Source: Qipengyuania algicida (GTDB taxonomy: Bacteria > Pseudomonadota > Alphaproteobacteria > Sphingomonadales > Sphingomonadaceae). Taken from it: a stretch of DNA of 64,000 bases. Position numbers and translations under genes: made by a program. Within the stretch, counting starts at the first letter, position 1, and each line of letters opens with the position of its first letter. The notes below the pieces were generated by a model. The model made no database searches. It was given only the letters and a program-made list of their open reading frames with translations, and was not told the DNA's origin. Positions 62,416 to 64,000 of the stretch are shown one piece after another. The stretch is taken from contig NZ_WTYA01000012.1 in the NCBI RefSeq assembly GCF_009828025.1, positions 21,305 through 85,304 on the forward strand. Direction: 5' to 3'.

Positions 62416-62574
62416 TCAGAAATCGACGGCGATTCCGTCCCTCACCCAATCGCCATAGCGCGTGGGGCTGAGCTCCTCCTCGCTCTTGCCCTTCTCGGGC
62501 TTGGGCGGCGGAGTATTGGTCCAGTGCGCGGGCTTTTCGAAGCCTTCGGGCCGCTTGGTCGCTCTTTTGGTCAT
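62416..62574 (-). CDS. SDHAF4-type (DUF1674) succinate dehydrogenase assembly factor
   Basis: The ~52-residue protein ends LSPTRYGDWVRDGIAVDF, the signature of DUF1674/SDHAF4, which in mitochondria binds and protects flavinated SdhA. It is rich in Lys, Glu and Pro before that (NTPPPKPEKGKSEEE). The start at 62574 is one of three in-frame ATGs. It converges with the P450 gene with 3 bp between stops. The sdh genes themselves are not in the window. Confidence 0.75.
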   Translation of the reverse strand: MTKRATKRPEGFEKPAHWTNTPPPKPEKGKSEEELSPTRYGDWVRDGIAVDF

Positions 62575-62631
62575 GATTGATGACATGCGCGCGCTGGCGC
62601 TTGGTTTCAAGCCCGGCTAGGGCGCAATGCG

Positions 62632-63867
62632 ATGCCCACACCACCCGGACTCCACGCGCGCCGCGCCGCGCTTCGCCTGCTCGACGCCGTGCTGCGCCGG
62701 GGCGAGACGCTCGACCAGGCGTTCAGCGCGGCTACCTCCGACGTTCGCAAGCCGGAGGACCGCGCCCTCGCCCGCGCGATCGGCACGGAGGTGCTGCGCT
62801 GGCTGGTCGATCTCGACGCGCTGATCGACAGCGCGACGGCCAAGACGCTGCCGCATGACGCCAAGGCGCGCACGGTGCTGCGGATCATGCTGGCCCAATG
62901 GCTCAGGCTCGACACCCCGCCGCACGCGGTGATCGCGACCGGCCTTCCGCTGCTGGCAGGAGGCCCGCGCAGGCTGGCGCATGGGGTGTTCTCGACATTG
63001 ACCAAACGCCCGGCGAGCCTGCCTGCTGCGCCGACTTTGCCTGAGCAAGTGGCGGAACGCTGGGGTGAGCGCGCGGCGACGATTGCGGCTGGATTGGCCG
63101 AGCCGCCACCTCTCGACCTGACGCTGCGCGATCCGGCCGAGACCGCGCATTGGACCAACCAGCTCGGTGCCGACAGCCTCGCTCCGGGCCATCTGCGCCT
63201 GCCGCGCGGCGCGGCGGTCGAGACGCTGGCGGGTTTCGCCGAGGGTGCATGGTGGGTGCAGGATCTCGCCGCATCGCTGCCTGTCCGCCTGCTAGGCCCG
63301 GGCGAGGGTCGCCATGCGCTCGACCTGTGCGCCGCGCCGGGCGGCAAGACGCTCCAGCTTGCCGCCGCCGGATGGCAAGTAACCGCGCTCGATATTTCCA
63401 AGCGGCGGCTCGACCTCGTCAAGCAGAACTGCAAGCGTACCGGCCTTGGCGCCAGCACGATCCGCGCCGACGCGCTGAAGTGGGAGCCAAAGCACCGCTT
63501 CGACGCCATCCTCCTCGACGCGCCCTGCACCGCAACCGGCACCTGCCGCCGCCACCCCGAAGTGCTCCACCGTATCGGCGCGCGCCAGTTCGAGGAGATG
63601 GCGGAACTCCAAACCGCGCTGCTGGCCCGCGCGGCAGAGTGGCTCAAACCCGGCGGCGTGCTGGTCTATGCCGTGTGCTCGCTCGAACGCGAAGAGGGCG
63701 AGGAACAAGCAAGCCAGGTGACGCTCGACCCGCTGCCGGTCCTCGCCGAGGAGCTACCGCAAGGCCTTGCGCCCAGCGCAGAAGGCTGGCTGCGCACCGA
63801 TCCGGCAATGCTGGACGATGTCGGCGGACTCGATGGCTTCTTCATCGCGCGCTGGAGGAAGGGATAG
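62632..63867 (+). CDS. rsmB: 16S rRNA (cytosine-967-C5)-type methyltransferase, RsmB/NOP family
   Basis: The 411-residue enzyme has an N-terminal NusB-like RNA-binding domain (1-130, ARRAALRLLDAVLRRGETLD). The SAM methyltransferase domain has ALDLCAAPGGKTLQLAA, LDISKRRLDLVKQN, the catalytic Cys in DAPCTATGTCRRHPE, and a second Cys in YAVCSLEREEGEEQ. It methylates a cytosine in 16S rRNA. Length and two-Cys layout are normal. It is divergent to the SDHAF4 gene. Confidence 0.92.
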   Translation: MPTPPGLHARRAALRLLDAVLRRGETLDQAFSAATSDVRKPEDRALARAIGTEVLRWLVDLDALIDSATAKTLPHDAKARTVLRIMLAQWLRLDTPPHAVIATGLPLLAGGPRRLAHGVFSTLTKRPASLPAAPTLPEQVAERWGERAATIAAGLAEPPPLDLTLRDPAETAHWTNQLGADSLAPGHLRLPRGAAVETLAGFAEGAWWVQDLAASLPVRLLGPGEGRHALDLCAAPGGKTLQLAAAGWQVTALDISKRRLDLVKQNCKRTGLGASTIRADALKWEPKHRFDAILLDAPCTATGTCRRHPEVLHRIGARQFEEMAELQTALLARAAEWLKPGGVLVYAVCSLEREEGEEQASQVTLDPLPVLAEELPQGLAPSAEGWLRTDPAMLDDVGGLDGFFIARWRKG

Positions 63868-64000
63868 CGAATGTCCGCTATGCTGGGTTTCGCGACAAAA
63901 GCCGAATTTCAGCTGACGACCCCTGTGTGGACGGCTCTCCGTTGGCAAGGGTTTTTCTGCACTGCGCTGGCTGGTCGTGGCGCCCATGTGTCCGGCCTGT
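63868..64000. other. Window tail after rsmB, no gene recognised
   Basis: The 133-bp tail after rsmB contains no frame with a recognisable protein. GCGAATGTCCGC at 63867-63878 resembles an imperfect half-dyad. I see nothing else to annotate. Confidence 0.3.

Overview
The window is high-GC alphaproteobacterial DNA. FzlA-type, HIG1-type and SDHAF4-type proteins, an alphaproteobacterial MetX-MetW pair and many protein sequences point to Sphingomonadales, probably Erythrobacteraceae. That placement is inference from protein resemblance and gene order; no 16S rRNA gene is present. Coding density is high and the longest stretch without a confident gene is about 290 bp.

Region 1 (about 1-24,420) looks like part of an integrated plasmid or integrative element. 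Its backbone genes are all on the minus strand: a Toprim primase, a very large methylase/strawberry-notch helicase, a ParB-like protein, an ArdC/zincin protein, an unknown protein and a DUF2493 (SLOG-type) protein. Two metal-resistance modules sit in this backbone. One, at the left edge, holds an FTR1/PbrT-like permease cut by the window, a short CDF transporter, a MerR regulator with two matching operators, and DmeF. The other, 5,381-15,208, is a long plus-strand operon: a His/Cys-rich periplasmic protein, a CzcCBA efflux pump, DUF190, a CDF transporter, a ZIP transporter, a CtaG-like membrane protein and a methyltransferase. A hipBA-type toxin-antitoxin pair with an inverted-repeat operator closes the region, followed by about 200 bp of AT-rich non-coding DNA that may be the element edge.

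Region 2 (24,621-64,000) is ordinary chromosome: malic enzyme and mutS (divergent); 3-hydroxybutyryl-CoA dehydrogenase, cobalamin adenosyltransferase, a HIG1 protein and GluQ; an HNH nuclease and tRNA-Leu(GAG); ftsEX with a YdcF protein and an acyltransferase; tyrA-hisC divergent from metX-metW; a secreted S10 peptidase; a glutathione-dependent formaldehyde detoxification operon; a FzlA-like division protein, msrB and a PBP1A synthase; degP with hflKC; mrp, an orphan molybdopterin dehydrogenase large subunit and hemH; a P450 behind a TetR-type operator; an SDH assembly factor; and an rRNA cytosine methyltransferase.

The most distinctive material is the metal island (matched MerR operators; exporter, ZIP, CtaG-like and methyltransferase genes in one operon), the backbone with two predicted anti-restriction proteins and a shared 5' leader motif, the hipBA operator, a 19-bp GC-rich perfect dyad between plsC and tyrA, and the orphan molybdoenzyme subunit between mrp and hemH.
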